From: Anaerococcus vaginalis ATCC 51170
Lineage (GTDB): Bacteria; Bacillota; Clostridia; Tissierellales; Peptoniphilaceae
Length of the DNA stretch: 64,000 nucleotides
Assembly: GCF_000163295.1 (NCBI RefSeq)
Contig: NZ_GG700527.1
Span: 1,121,454-1,185,453 of the forward strand
Direction of reading: 5' to 3'
Shown here: positions 8,836 to 18,109 of the stretch, one piece after another
Layout: the number at the start of each line of letters is the position of its first letter
Position numbering within the stretch: position 1 is the stretch's first letter
Made by a program: the position numbers and the translations under genes
The notes under the pieces: model-generated
Told to the model about the DNA's origin: nothing
The model's database searches: none
What the model saw: the letters and a program-made list of their open reading frames with translations, nothing else

Positions 8836-10125
8836 CTATTTATTTTTTGGAACAAGTTTTTCTATTCCACCCATATACATTTGAAGTGGTTTTGGAATTT
8901 TAACTGATCCGTCTTCTTGTAATAGGTTTTCTAAAAATGCAATTAACATTCTTGGAGGAGCTACTACTGTGTTATTTAATGTGTGAGCAAAATAATTTCC
9001 TTTTTCTCCTCTTAATCTTATTTTAAGTCTTCTTGCTTGAGCATCTCCAAGGTTTGAACATGAACCTACTTCAAAATATTTTCCTTGTCTTGGGCTCCAT
9101 GCTTCAACATCGCATGATTTTACTTTTAAATCTGCCAAATCTCCTGAGCAACATTCAAGTGTTCTTACAGGAATTTCTAATGATCTAAAAAATTCTACTG
9201 TATTTTTCCATAATTCATCGTAAAATTTCTTTGAATCTTCTGGTTTACAAATTATAACCATTTCTTGTTTTTCAAATTGGTGGATTCTATAAACTCCACG
9301 TTCTTCAATTCCGTGAGCTCCAACTTCTTTTCTAAAACAAGGAGAATATGATGTCATTCTTAGTGGCATTTCGTTTTCATCTGTGATTGAGTTTATAAAT
9401 TTACCAATCATTGAGTGCTCACTTGTTCCGATTAAATATAAATCTTCGCCTTCGATTTTATACATCATATCTTCCATTTCAGCAAAGCTCATAACGCCTG
9501 TAACAACGTCAGATCTAATCATAAATGGTGGAATGTGATATTCATATCCCTTGTCAATCATAAAATCTCTTGCATAAGAAAGAATTGCTGAGTGAAGTCT
9601 TGCAATATCTCCTTTTAAATAATAAAAACCTGCTCCTGATGTATCTCTTGCAGAATCTAAATCAATTCCATTAAAGCTTTCCATAATATCAACGTGATAA
9701 GGAACTTCAAAATCTGGAGTTACATTTTCTCCAAATCTTTCAATTTCTACATTTTCGCTGTCATCTTTTCCTATTGGAACTGAATCATCAATTATTTGTG
9801 GGATAACTTGCATTTTTTCTTTTAATTGGTCTTGGAATTTTCTTGTATCTTCTTCGATTTGAACAAGTCTATCATTTATATCTGAAACTTCTTCTTTTAC
9901 TTTTTCAGCTTCATCTTTTTTTCCTTGACCCATAAGAGCACCAATTTGTTTTGAAGTTTTATTTCTTTTTGCCCTTAAATTGTCTCCCTCTGTTTTTACA
10001 TCTCTTAATTTTTCATCAAGCTTAATTACTTCATCAACCAAAACTAATTTTTCATCTTGAAATTTTTTCTTGATATTTTCTTTTACAAAATCTGGGTTTT
10101 CTCTTACAAATTTTATGTCTAACAT
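8836..10125 (-). CDS. serS: Seryl-tRNA synthetase
   Basis: A 429-residue class II synthetase. Residues 1-105 form the tRNA-binding long coiled-coil arm. The catalytic core contains the motif 2 region (RKEVGAHGIEERGVYRIHQFEKQEM; FRKE-x-G type) and the motif 3 region ending in PPRMLIAFLE. It charges tRNA-Ser with serine. The ATG at 10125 has GGAGGAAA just upstream. A T-box leader precedes it, so expression should respond to uncharged tRNA-Ser. Confidence 0.97.
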   Translation of the reverse strand: MLDIKFVRENPDFVKENIKKKFQDEKLVLVDEVIKLDEKLRDVKTEGDNLRAKRNKTSKQIGALMGQGKKDEAEKVKEEVSDINDRLVQIEEDTRKFQDQLKEKMQVIPQIIDDSVPIGKDDSENVEIERFGENVTPDFEVPYHVDIMESFNGIDLDSARDTSGAGFYYLKGDIARLHSAILSYARDFMIDKGYEYHIPPFMIRSDVVTGVMSFAEMEDMMYKIEGEDLYLIGTSEHSMIGKFINSITDENEMPLRMTSYSPCFRKEVGAHGIEERGVYRIHQFEKQEMVIICKPEDSKKFYDELWKNTVEFFRSLEIPVRTLECCSGDLADLKVKSCDVEAWSPRQGKYFEVGSCSNLGDAQARRLKIRLRGEKGNYFAHTLNNTVVAPPRMLIAFLENLLQEDGSVKIPKPLQMYMGGIEKLVPKNK

Positions 10126-10140
10126 ATTTCCTCCTAAATT

Positions 10141-10336
10141 TTTTACAATAAAAAAATCTCATCCCAAAAGGGACGAGATTATCGCGGTACCACCCAATTT
10201 AATGAAATAAATTCATTCACTTTAAATTTATAAGCTCAAAGACGGATTCATTAACTTTCGCCAAAGATTTTCACCAACCATCTTCTCTCTAAAGGCTATT
10301 TTTAATTACTACTTCTCATCACAGCTTTATTCAATT
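10141..10336 (-). promoter_or_regulatory. T-box leader of serS, predicted specifier UCC (Ser)
   Basis: On the minus strand the leader holds the canonical T-box core TGGGTGGTACCGCG (10183-10196). An intrinsic terminator hairpin follows (AATCTCGTCCC with GGGATGAGATT, 10155-10180) with a T-tract. The Stem I landmarks are AGTAGTA near 10305-10312 and GGTTGGTG near 10274. In the specifier loop, GAA precedes TCC (10244-10246) followed by G. UCC is a serine codon, agreeing with the downstream gene. Binding of uncharged tRNA-Ser would favour the antiterminator. The core motif is certain; the specifier position is inferred by analogy. Confidence 0.92.
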
Positions 10337-10342
10337 AATTCT

Positions 10343-10370
10343 AATATACTTTTATTTTTGCTTTTTTCAA
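10343..10370 (-). promoter_or_regulatory. Promoter of the serS T-box transcript
   Basis: TTGAAA (10365-10370), a 16-base spacer and TATATT (10343-10348) on the minus strand lie just upstream of the T-box leader. They overlap the last codons of nnrE. Confidence 0.6.
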
Positions 10371-11029
10371 ATATTTATAAATTTTTCGATTGCAATTTGA
10401 GGAAGACCTATATCACAAACTACAGTTTTATCTTTAAAATAATTATCTTCATAAAGACCTTTTTTTAAAATTTGCATACAAACAATTAAGTCGCTGTCAA
10501 CGTATGTGCCATAATTATTTTCCCCATTTGCATCAAAACCTGATGGCAAATCAATAGAAATTGTGTAGATATTTTTTTCATTTATCAAATCAATTATATT
10601 TGCATAAATTCCAGAAACAGGTCTATTCAAACCAGTTCCAAATATTCCATCAACAATCGTATTTACCCTATCAAGATTTTTTCTCAAAAAATTCATATCT
10701 TCAATTGTTTCAATCGAATAAATATTTTTTGTAAGATTTTTGCAAGCATTATAATTTATTATAAAATCTTTGCTTGCCTTGTTTTTATTTCCAATAATAT
10801 AAATATCGCAATCCTTAGAAAGAGCAAGCAAATTTCTTGCAAGAGCAAGTCCATCAGCTCCATTGTTTCCACAAGAAACAATAAGAGCAAAAGAGTGTCT
10901 TATATCAAGATTAATATTTTCCATCACAGAAAGTGCTGCTCTTTCAACCAAACACAAAGACGGAATTTTAATTTCATTTATAGCGTAACTATCAATATTT
11001 TGCATGGTTTCACGATCTACTAAAAGCAT
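10367..11029 (-). CDS. nnrE: NAD(P)H-hydrate epimerase (YjeF N-terminal domain only)
   Basis: The 220-residue protein matches the YjeF_N fold. An N-terminal RETMQNIDSYAI helix is followed by VSCGNNGADGLALARNL, the dinucleotide-binding GxxNNGxDG motif, and by DGIFGTGLNRPVSG and SIDLPSGFDANG. It epimerises damaged hydrated NAD(P)H. It lacks the C-terminal dehydratase (NnrD) domain found fused in many bacteria, and no separate nnrD is visible. It follows dnaI closely (9 bases), so it belongs to the primosome operon. Confidence 0.9.
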   Translation of the reverse strand: MLLVDRETMQNIDSYAINEIKIPSLCLVERAALSVMENINLDIRHSFALIVSCGNNGADGLALARNLLALSKDCDIYIIGNKNKASKDFIINYNACKNLTKNIYSIETIEDMNFLRKNLDRVNTIVDGIFGTGLNRPVSGIYANIIDLINEKNIYTISIDLPSGFDANGENNYGTYVDSDLIVCMQILKKGLYEDNYFKDKTVVCDIGLPQIAIEKFINI

Positions 11030-11038
11030 ATTTTACTC

Positions 11039-11998
11039 CTAAAATAAAAGTCTTAAATCTTCTCCAAAAATTTCCATTACATGGCTAGAACCAATAATTC
11101 TTGAAAAAATCCTATCTCCATAAAACTCCATTAGCTCATCTTCAGAATAATTTGATGAAAAAATAATTGGTTTTTTGTTAATCATCCTATCATTAACAAT
11201 TTCAAAAAGATTTGATTCATTAGAATTTCTGTCATTTTCGCTTCCCAAATCATCAATAATTAAAAGGTCAGACTCAAAAATCAAATCATATCTTTCTTTT
11301 AATTCCTCTTTTCTTTCAGAAAAAGCATACAAATAATCATTCATAAATGAAAATAATTTTGTAGCTGTAAGATAAATAACAGAATAATTTCTATCCAAAA
11401 TTTCCTTGGCAATAGAATTTATCAAAAAAGTTTTGCCCCTTCCAACATCTCCAAATATATAAAGATTTTTATAATTTTTTGAGAAATTTTCAACATACAT
11501 TTTTGCATCATTTTGAATTCTAATTATATTTTCGTAGGGACTAATTGGATAATCTTTGTAAAGATTTTTAGAATATAAATTTGCGTTAAATGTTCTAAAA
11601 TTTTCTCTTTGAACAAGCCTACTAATATTTGATTGGGAATATTTTTTCTCTATTATAAGTTTTTTTCTACACCTACAAATTTGTGTATTTACAAAACCTG
11701 TATCCTTACATATATCACAATGATAATGGATTTTTAAATAGTCTTTTGGGTAAGAATTTTCAAGTAAAATTTCTTCCTTTTGCCTATCAAGCTCTTTCAA
11801 TTTTTTCTTTAATTCATCTACATTAATTCCTTCTTGAGCCTTTGTTATTGCCATTTGCCCAATCGATGCAATAGTTTTGTCAATGACTTTAATTCTTGGA
11901 AATTTTTCATAGATTTCTTTTTTTCTTTTTTCTTGTTCTTCTTTATTTTTTATTCTTCTTTTTTCAATTATTCTTGAAATATTGTCATTGGGACTCAT
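11039..11998 (-). CDS. dnaI: DnaI/DnaC-type helicase loader ATPase
   Basis: A 319-residue AAA+ protein. A zinc-binding segment CDICKDTGFVNTQICRC lies near residues 95-111, Walker A is GDVGRGKT and Walker B is LLIIDDLGSE, followed by the sensor region FSSNYSEDEL. This layout is that of the Bacillus DnaI loader, which places the replicative helicase on DNA. Its ATG overlaps the dnaD stop (ATGA), and dnaB is three genes upstream, giving a full helicase-loading cassette. N-terminal residues 1-60 are highly charged, as in the helicase-interacting domain. Confidence 0.9.
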   Translation of the reverse strand: MSPNDNISRIIEKRRIKNKEEQEKRKKEIYEKFPRIKVIDKTIASIGQMAITKAQEGINVDELKKKLKELDRQKEEILLENSYPKDYLKIHYHCDICKDTGFVNTQICRCRKKLIIEKKYSQSNISRLVQRENFRTFNANLYSKNLYKDYPISPYENIIRIQNDAKMYVENFSKNYKNLYIFGDVGRGKTFLINSIAKEILDRNYSVIYLTATKLFSFMNDYLYAFSERKEELKERYDLIFESDLLIIDDLGSENDRNSNESNLFEIVNDRMINKKPIIFSSNYSEDELMEFYGDRIFSRIIGSSHVMEIFGEDLRLLF

Positions 11999-12756
11999 CT
12001 TATATCCCCTCCTTCAAGAATTTTTTTAAATCTTTCTTCCCTTGCCTTTTGAGCATAAGATTTTTCATTTGGATTTTTATTTTTTGACCTATAAACTTTT
12101 TTTGCACTCTTATATTTTCTTGGAGATTTTTCTCTCATTAATTTCGCTCTTTCTTCTTTTATTTTTAAGTCATTTAAGGAAAAAATACTTTGATCTCTCC
12201 AAGTTTTTAAAAATCCCATTACATATTTTACATCAACATTATTTACTTCTTTTGCTTGCCTAAAAGCTTCTGTAACAAGCTCAGGATCTTGTTTATATTC
12301 ATCTAAAGTTTCGTGAATCCTTCTAATATCTTGTGGAGTAAGCTGTCTTTGAATAATTCTTTCAACCTGATTAAACATTACAGATTTTCTTTTTGAAGTA
12401 TCAAGCATATTTTCGCTTGCATTTGCCTTTGAATTTCCAAAATAAGCTTGTCTTAGAGAAATTATTTCAAGATAAAAAGTACCATCGCCCCTATCTTTTT
12501 TTCTAAATACTCCCATATTTGTCCAATATGAAATTATTTCGTTCATTTTTTCATCATCAAAGGCAAGTTGTCTTTTTATTTTTTCTAAATCAACTTCTCC
12601 GCTAGATTTTAAATCCTTATATAAAAGCAAAAAAACTTTTAGGCTATCTCCGTCTGCCATGGGTACGTATGTATTTAAAAACATATTTTCAAATGATGTT
12701 TCTCCCATATCCAAACTTAAATTTTGAATTTTAAATTCCAAATTATTACCTTCCAT
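11995..12756 (-). CDS. dnaD: DnaD-domain replication initiation protein
   Basis: A 253-residue protein with an N-terminal winged-helix domain (about residues 25-100) and a C-terminal DnaD/DnaB-like domain. The latter holds the FGRxLSPxEIxxIxxW-like segment (here IIQRQLTPQDIRRIHETLDE) and KTWRDQSIFSLNDLK. The very basic tail suits DNA binding. DnaD-type proteins remodel DNA during primosome assembly. It sits between GNAT and dnaI with overlaps on both sides. Family assignment is good, though it could be named DnaD- or DnaB(Bsu)-like. Confidence 0.85.
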   Translation of the reverse strand: MEGNNLEFKIQNLSLDMGETSFENMFLNTYVPMADGDSLKVFLLLYKDLKSSGEVDLEKIKRQLAFDDEKMNEIISYWTNMGVFRKKDRGDGTFYLEIISLRQAYFGNSKANASENMLDTSKRKSVMFNQVERIIQRQLTPQDIRRIHETLDEYKQDPELVTEAFRQAKEVNNVDVKYVMGFLKTWRDQSIFSLNDLKIKEERAKLMREKSPRKYKSAKKVYRSKNKNPNEKSYAQKAREERFKKILEGGDIR

Positions 12757-13324
12757 CTTTTCTTATTTTCATTTTTGTAATAAAACTATAAATTTTGCCA
12801 TTTTTCATTAAAAAATATTTATCGTCAGGATATATTTCTTGGTTTTCAAAAATTTCTATTGTATCGCCACATTTTTTAAATCCTAATTTTTCATACAAAG
12901 AAATCGCTCTTTTATTAAAATTATTTACATCAAGATAAAGTTCATTAAATTTTAAATCCTCAAAATAATAATCAAGTAAGATTTTCATAGCCTTAAAACC
13001 ATAACCTCTTGAAGTATATTGTGGATCAAAAACAATTCCCAATTCACTTTTTCTTAAAATCGGATTATAATTTTTTAGACCAATAAAGGCAATAAAACTA
13101 TCATCGTCAATTTTTCTTACCGCAAAATATCTTTTCCTATAAATATTTACATTCATAAACCAAACTTCGCAATCAATTTGAGAAAAATTTCCATAATTAT
13201 AGCCTTTTAATCTTTCATCCTCATTCATTGACCATTTTCTTAAATCATAAGCATCATCTAAGTCTAATTTTTTTAAATATATCTTATCGTCTTTACCAAT
13301 TATTTTCATTTTATTTTTCATCAT
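12746..13324 (-). CDS. GNAT-family N-acetyltransferase
   Basis: A 192-residue protein with the GNAT fold: FIAFIGLKNYNP beta strand, the acetyl-CoA loop YTSRGYGFKAMKILLDY and the C-terminal FNKRAISLYEKLGFKKCG motif. It resembles RimJ/RimL-type acetyltransferases acting on small molecules or protein N-termini; the substrate is unknown. It overlaps dnaB by 14 bases and dnaD by 11, so it is embedded in the replication operon. The exact start is unclear because there are ATGs at 13324 and 13321 and no clear Shine-Dalgarno. Confidence 0.85.
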   Translation of the reverse strand: MMKNKMKIIGKDDKIYLKKLDLDDAYDLRKWSMNEDERLKGYNYGNFSQIDCEVWFMNVNIYRKRYFAVRKIDDDSFIAFIGLKNYNPILRKSELGIVFDPQYTSRGYGFKAMKILLDYYFEDLKFNELYLDVNNFNKRAISLYEKLGFKKCGDTIEIFENQEIYPDDKYFLMKNGKIYSFITKMKIRKDGR

Positions 13325-14636
13325 GACTTAGGTCTTTAAAAGTTGTACATTGTTTGTGGAAAAATAACTCCATAAGACCAGTTGGTCCATTTCTGTGTTT
13401 TGCCAAAATTACTTTTGCCACATTAGGATTATCATCTACGTCATAATAATCTTCCCTATACAAAAGCATAACAACATCTGCATCTTGCTCGATTGCTCCT
13501 GATTCACGAAGATCTGATAAAATTGGCTTGTGATCAGATCTTTTATCTGCCTCACGAGATAGTTGGGCAAGTGATAAAACCGGGCAATTTATTTCTTTTG
13601 ACAAAGATTTTAAACCTCTAGAAATTTGTGCAATTTCTTGTTGCCTATTATCAAATCTTCCTTCCCCAGTCATAAGTTGCAAATAATCAATTACAATTAA
13701 ATCAAGTCCTTCTTCTGCCTTTAATCTTTTACATTTACTTCTAAGCTCTGACAAAGTAATTCCTGCAGTTTCATCGACGTAAATTTCTTTTTCTTTTATC
13801 TTTGTAATTGCATTTATAATTTCAATCCACTCATCAGCTTCCAAATTTCCTGTAATAATTTTTTCAAGATCAATCATAGAAACCATAGAAATTAATCTTT
13901 GATTTAATTGATAAGTTGACATTTCTAATGAAAAAAACGCAACTGATTTGCCAGCGTTTGCTGCATTCCATGCCATAGTAAGACCAAGAGCAGTTTTTCC
14001 CATTGCAGGTCTTGCTGCAAGTAAAATTAATTGGGAATTTTGAAGTCCTGACAGTTTATCATCAACGCTTGAAATTCCTGTCGTAACGCCAGTTATTTTT
14101 CCTTCATTTAAACTTAAAAGTTCAAGTTGTTTTATTGTTTCATCCATAGTTTCAGAAACTCTTACAAGACCCTTTTCAAGATTTTTTTGGCTTATTTCGA
14201 AAATTTTTGATTCTGCCATTTCTATAACTTCTTTAGCATCTTTTTTTTGTTCGTAAGATTTTCCAACTATTTCGTCGCACGCACTTATTAATGCTCTAAG
14301 GAGAGCTTTTTCTTTGACATTCTCACAGTATTGATCCATATTTGGAGTATAAAATGAGGAGAGTGTTATCTCTGCAATAAACTGCTCTCCTCCAACTTCC
14401 TCCAAGATGTTTTCTGATTTTAATTTTGATATAAGACTTACTTCATCTATTTTTATATCTTTTTGATACATATTAACTAAAGTCTTATAAATTCTTTGGC
14501 ATCTTGAATCATAAAACTCATAAGGCTTTACTAATTGTATAGCCTGATCTATGGTTTCACTTTTTGTAATTATACAACCAATTATGGCCATCTCTGAAGA
14601 AATATCACTAGGCATTTGCCTAAGATTTTCTTCCAT
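13311..14636 (-). CDS. dnaB: Replicative DNA helicase (DnaB family)
   Basis: The 441-residue protein has the N-terminal DnaB scaffold domain (PSDISSEMAIIGCII start, about residues 1-150) and a RecA-like motor with Walker A ARPAMGKTALG near 206-216. The LIVIDYLQLM Walker B region and the SRGLKSLSKEINCPVLSLAQLSRE sensor region follow. It is the hexameric replicative helicase, called DnaC in Bacillus. Its ATG overlaps the rplI stop (TAATG). The order gdpP-rplI-dnaB is conserved in Firmicutes. No intein is present. Confidence 0.97.
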   Translation of the reverse strand: MEENLRQMPSDISSEMAIIGCIITKSETIDQAIQLVKPYEFYDSRCQRIYKTLVNMYQKDIKIDEVSLISKLKSENILEEVGGEQFIAEITLSSFYTPNMDQYCENVKEKALLRALISACDEIVGKSYEQKKDAKEVIEMAESKIFEISQKNLEKGLVRVSETMDETIKQLELLSLNEGKITGVTTGISSVDDKLSGLQNSQLILLAARPAMGKTALGLTMAWNAANAGKSVAFFSLEMSTYQLNQRLISMVSMIDLEKIITGNLEADEWIEIINAITKIKEKEIYVDETAGITLSELRSKCKRLKAEEGLDLIVIDYLQLMTGEGRFDNRQQEIAQISRGLKSLSKEINCPVLSLAQLSREADKRSDHKPILSDLRESGAIEQDADVVMLLYREDYYDVDDNPNVAKVILAKHRNGPTGLMELFFHKQCTTFKDLSHDEK

Positions 14637-15076
14637 TATTCTGCCTCAACCTTCACTTTTAATTTTGCAGAAACCTGTTGGTAAAGCTTAATTGTAACTT
14701 CATAATCTCCAAGTGAATCAATGTCAGCCTTGTCGATTTTTTTCTTATCTACTTCAATATTTTTTTCATCAAGAGCTTTTTTAATATCCATATTTGTAAT
14801 AGAGCCAAATAATTTTCCATTTTCTCCAGCTTTTACCTTGATTATAACTTCTGTTTTTTCAATTTTTTCTTTATTTTCCATTGCAGCTTTTATATTTTCA
14901 TCTTCTTCTTTTTTTAATTTTTTAAGATGTTCATCAAGCTTTGCTAAATTTTCTTTATTTGCTTCTACTCCAAGATTATTTGGTAAAATATAATTTCTAA
15001 AATAACCTTGTTTTACATTTACAACTTCGCCTTTTTTGCCGATTTTTTTAACATCTTCAGTTAATATTATCTTCAT
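14636..15076 (-). CDS. rplI: 50S ribosomal protein L9
   Basis: The 146-residue protein begins MKIILTEDVKKIGKKGEVVNVKQGYFRNYILP, the canonical L9 N-terminal domain, followed by the long central helix and the C-terminal domain from about residue 75. I chose the ATG at 15076 because GGAGG lies upstream at usable distance. A TTG three codons earlier (15085) is only 3 bases from the Shine-Dalgarno. It overlaps the gdpP end by 20 bases. Confidence 0.96.
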   Translation of the reverse strand: MKIILTEDVKKIGKKGEVVNVKQGYFRNYILPNNLGVEANKENLAKLDEHLKKLKKEEDENIKAAMENKEKIEKTEVIIKVKAGENGKLFGSITNMDIKKALDEKNIEVDKKKIDKADIDSLGDYEVTIKLYQQVSAKLKVKVEAE

Positions 15077-17063
15077 TTTTTTCAACTTCCTCCTCTAAAT
15101 ATTCTTTTATAGCTTTTTTAAGCATAATTTCTGCTTCTTCTATACTCATATCAAGTTGGGTTGCAGCTGAAGTTAAATGTCCACCTCCACCAATTCTTTC
15201 CAAAATTAATTGAACCGAAATATCTCCCAAACTTCTTCCTGATATATGGATTTTATCATTTGCTCTTGTCAAAACAAAACTTGCTTTAACACCTTTTATA
15301 TTTAATAAATCATCAGCAGCTTGACTTGCTATTAAAGTTGAGCCATCCATTTCTCTATTAAAATGACCTATTGCAATAAAATCATTTATCACTGTCGAAT
15401 CAGCTATTACTTCTGATTTGTATTTTACTATTTCAAAATCATCTTTGAACATTCTTTTTATTATAATTGAATCTGCTCCCCATCTTTTTAAAATTGATGC
15501 AGCTTCAAAAGTTCTTACTCCTGTTTGATAAACGAAATTTTTTGTATCAACAGTAAGTCCTGCAAGAAGGGCTTCCGCAACTGGAACTCTTGCCTTAAAC
15601 GATTCATCAAAATAATTTAAAATTTCTGTTACAAGCTCGCTTGCACTTGATGCATAAGGCTCAATATAAGAAATTGTTGCATTTCTTATATAGTCATTTC
15701 CCCTTCTGTGATGATCAATTATTACAATTTGTTCTGTCCTATCTATTAATGATGGAGCTTCTGTAGAATTTTTTCTGTGATTGTCTGTTACTATTACCAA
15801 AGAGCCTTGATCCATTAGTTCCAAAGCTTTTATTTCTGTAACAACATTTTCTCTAAATCCTTCCAAGTCTTCAACAGTTCTATTGTAAATATTTTCTATT
15901 GGTTTGTTTACTTCATTTAAAACAAAATAACATTCCTTGCCAATACTTTTTATTCCTTCATAAATTCCAAGAGCTGATCCAAAAGAATCCATATCTGGAT
16001 TGTTATGTCCCATTACAAAAACTTTTGATGATGTTTCTACCATTCTTTTTAAAGCTTGTGATATAACACGACTTCTTACTTTTGAAATTTTTTCTGTTGC
16101 TTTTGATTTGCCACCAAAATACTCGTAATTATCGCCTTCTTTTATTACAACTTGATCGCCACCACGCGAAAGAGCAATATCTATTGAAATTCTAGATTCC
16201 TCATAAACATCAATAGGCTTTGAACCTGATAAACCTACACCAACAGAAAGAGTTGGTTGGATAGAATTTCCTTTTTTTACATCTCTTACCAAATCTAAAA
16301 TTTTAAATTTACTATCATAAATTTTTTTGTAATCATCATAATGAATCATTACCATGTACCTATCATTTTCGTATTTTCTTACCATGGCACCAAATTTTTC
16401 AAAATAATTCATTATAATTCTATCAATTTCTCCAGTTAGAGATGATCTGTCACTTGCCTTTGTAGATTGTCTTAAATCATCAAAGTTGTCAATATACATT
16501 GTCAAAACAACAAGGCGTCTGTCTTTAAATATTTTTTTAATATTCTCATCAGATGTATTATCAATTCCATAAATAAAAGTAAGCTCGTCATCAAACTTTT
16601 CTCTTTTTATTGTGGAATAATAAAATTCATAAACCTTATCGTAAATATCAACAGATATAGGATCCGTTGATTGTTTAGAAAAATCTATTTGGCTAAAATC
16701 TGTTATAAAATTATTTACACTTTTTCCTATTAAATTTTTCGCCTCAAACAATTCCTTAAAATTAGAATTATGCCACTTAATTGTTTTTCCATCTTCCAAA
16801 ATAACAATCGGAAACGGCATTTGAAATACAACGTTTTTAGTTATTTCATCAAAAGAATAATCCAACTCATCAATATATGCTTGGAAAAAATCTTCATTAT
16901 TATCATCTATTTTTTTAATATAAAAATATAATAAAACTACAAGGATAAGTCCTATAGTTGCAAAAATTTTCTCATAAAAAAACAAGATTATCGAAATAAT
17001 TAGAGGTAAGATTAGTATAAAAATATAATTTTCTTTCGTAAAATACCTTAATTTTTCCTTCAT
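15057..17063 (-). CDS. gdpP: Cyclic-di-AMP phosphodiesterase GdpP
   Basis: A 668-residue membrane protein. Two N-terminal transmembrane segments (about 12-48) precede a PAS-like domain (80-160) and a degenerate GGDEF domain (170-300). A DHH phosphodiesterase domain has MGHNNPDMDSFGSA near 346, VTDNHR and IIDHHRRGND, and a DHHA1 tail contains GGGGHLTSAA. It hydrolyses c-di-AMP to pApA and so affects osmotic and cell-wall homeostasis. Position between yybS and rplI matches Bacillus. The ATG overlaps the upstream gene's stop. Confidence 0.95.
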   Translation of the reverse strand: MKEKLRYFTKENYIFILILPLIISIILFFYEKIFATIGLILVVLLYFYIKKIDDNNEDFFQAYIDELDYSFDEITKNVVFQMPFPIVILEDGKTIKWHNSNFKELFEAKNLIGKSVNNFITDFSQIDFSKQSTDPISVDIYDKVYEFYYSTIKREKFDDELTFIYGIDNTSDENIKKIFKDRRLVVLTMYIDNFDDLRQSTKASDRSSLTGEIDRIIMNYFEKFGAMVRKYENDRYMVMIHYDDYKKIYDSKFKILDLVRDVKKGNSIQPTLSVGVGLSGSKPIDVYEESRISIDIALSRGGDQVVIKEGDNYEYFGGKSKATEKISKVRSRVISQALKRMVETSSKVFVMGHNNPDMDSFGSALGIYEGIKSIGKECYFVLNEVNKPIENIYNRTVEDLEGFRENVVTEIKALELMDQGSLVIVTDNHRKNSTEAPSLIDRTEQIVIIDHHRRGNDYIRNATISYIEPYASSASELVTEILNYFDESFKARVPVAEALLAGLTVDTKNFVYQTGVRTFEAASILKRWGADSIIIKRMFKDDFEIVKYKSEVIADSTVINDFIAIGHFNREMDGSTLIASQAADDLLNIKGVKASFVLTRANDKIHISGRSLGDISVQLILERIGGGGHLTSAATQLDMSIEEAEIMLKKAIKEYLEEEVEKNEDNIN

Positions 17064-17950
17064 GCTATCCTCGCTTTTCTTCTTAAATTCAAAAATATAT
17101 CAATAAAACCTATTGTTGCTATAATATCTGATATGTAAGCAAACAATATAAATAATAAAAACCAATTAATTATTCTTGCTGCTTTGCTTTTCCTTAGCGA
17201 TACAAAATAATCAATCAACAAAACCCCATTTACACAAAATAATAATTTTAAAGCCATAATTGAATTTAACAAAATAAATTCATTTGAAAAAGATAAAATT
17301 TTACATAATATTGCTGAAATAATTAGGCAAATAAAAATATATCTTAAATCTTTTATATCAATTCTAATTCTGTTAATTCTTCTTAAATCCCTTATATTTT
17401 CATTTTTATAATTCAAATAATTTCTAACAAGTTTTAGTGAAATCATGCTATAAATTAAAGAAAAGAAAATAAAAACTAAAGGTATTGTTTTAAGACTTTT
17501 TCTAATTATTTCCTTATCAATTTTAAAATTTTGATCTTTAAATATTTTTTCTGTTGCATCTACTAAAAAATTCAAATTAATATCTGACTTAGAGTAAAGA
17601 TACCCAATAATTGTCAAAGATAAAACCGAAAAAATTATAGTAAGTACTTTCAAACTATACTTATCAGTTTTATTTTTCTTAATTAAATCATATAAAACAT
17701 TTCCATAAATTATCATAGGAGACATTAGAAAAATAGTTATCCTAATATTTAAAATTGCAGAAAATAAACCTGTCGTAAACAAAAATATCATTTTATTTTT
17801 ATCATTTAATTCCCACAATTTTATGGCAGTAAAAATTGGAATAAAAAATGCAAATACCAAAAAACGCGTTGATAAAAATGCTAAAACAACATTTATTAAA
17901 CCAAAAATTATTGCTCCTAATTTTTTATTTTTCTTTAAATAATCATTCAT
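17060..17950 (-). CDS. DUF2232 / YybS-like membrane protein
   Basis: A 296-residue polytopic membrane protein with about eight hydrophobic segments, starting just before gdpP-rplI-dnaB as YybS does in Bacillus. YybS-type proteins (DUF2232) resemble small-molecule transport components, but function is unproven. Sequence similarity is judged from topology and position more than from motifs. The ATG at 17950 is preceded by an AGGATTTTT segment. It is the first gene of the gdpP-to-nnrE operon. Confidence 0.75.
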   Translation of the reverse strand: MNDYLKKNKKLGAIIFGLINVVLAFLSTRFLVFAFFIPIFTAIKLWELNDKNKMIFLFTTGLFSAILNIRITIFLMSPMIIYGNVLYDLIKKNKTDKYSLKVLTIIFSVLSLTIIGYLYSKSDINLNFLVDATEKIFKDQNFKIDKEIIRKSLKTIPLVFIFFSLIYSMISLKLVRNYLNYKNENIRDLRRINRIRIDIKDLRYIFICLIISAILCKILSFSNEFILLNSIMALKLLFCVNGVLLIDYFVSLRKSKAARIINWFLLFILFAYISDIIATIGFIDIFLNLRRKARIA

Positions 17951-18032
17951 AAAAATCCTTTCTATTTTTTAGGATGTTTATCACATAGATTATACGATTT
18001 TTGAAAAAAAAAGCTAACATCAAAAATCAAAT

Positions 18033-18075
18033 AACCCCTAAAAATACAAAATGAAAATTTTGAATTTCAGGGGTT
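18033..18075 (-). terminator. Intrinsic terminator after the catalase gene
   Basis: Inverted repeat AACCCCT (18033-18039) and AGGGGTT (18069-18075) with a nested AAATT/TTTT stem. It lies 35 bases beyond the katA stop and is followed by a T-rich run on the minus strand. Confidence 0.75.
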
Positions 18076-18109
18076 AATTTATGATTTTAATTAATTATTT
18101 TTATTTTAT

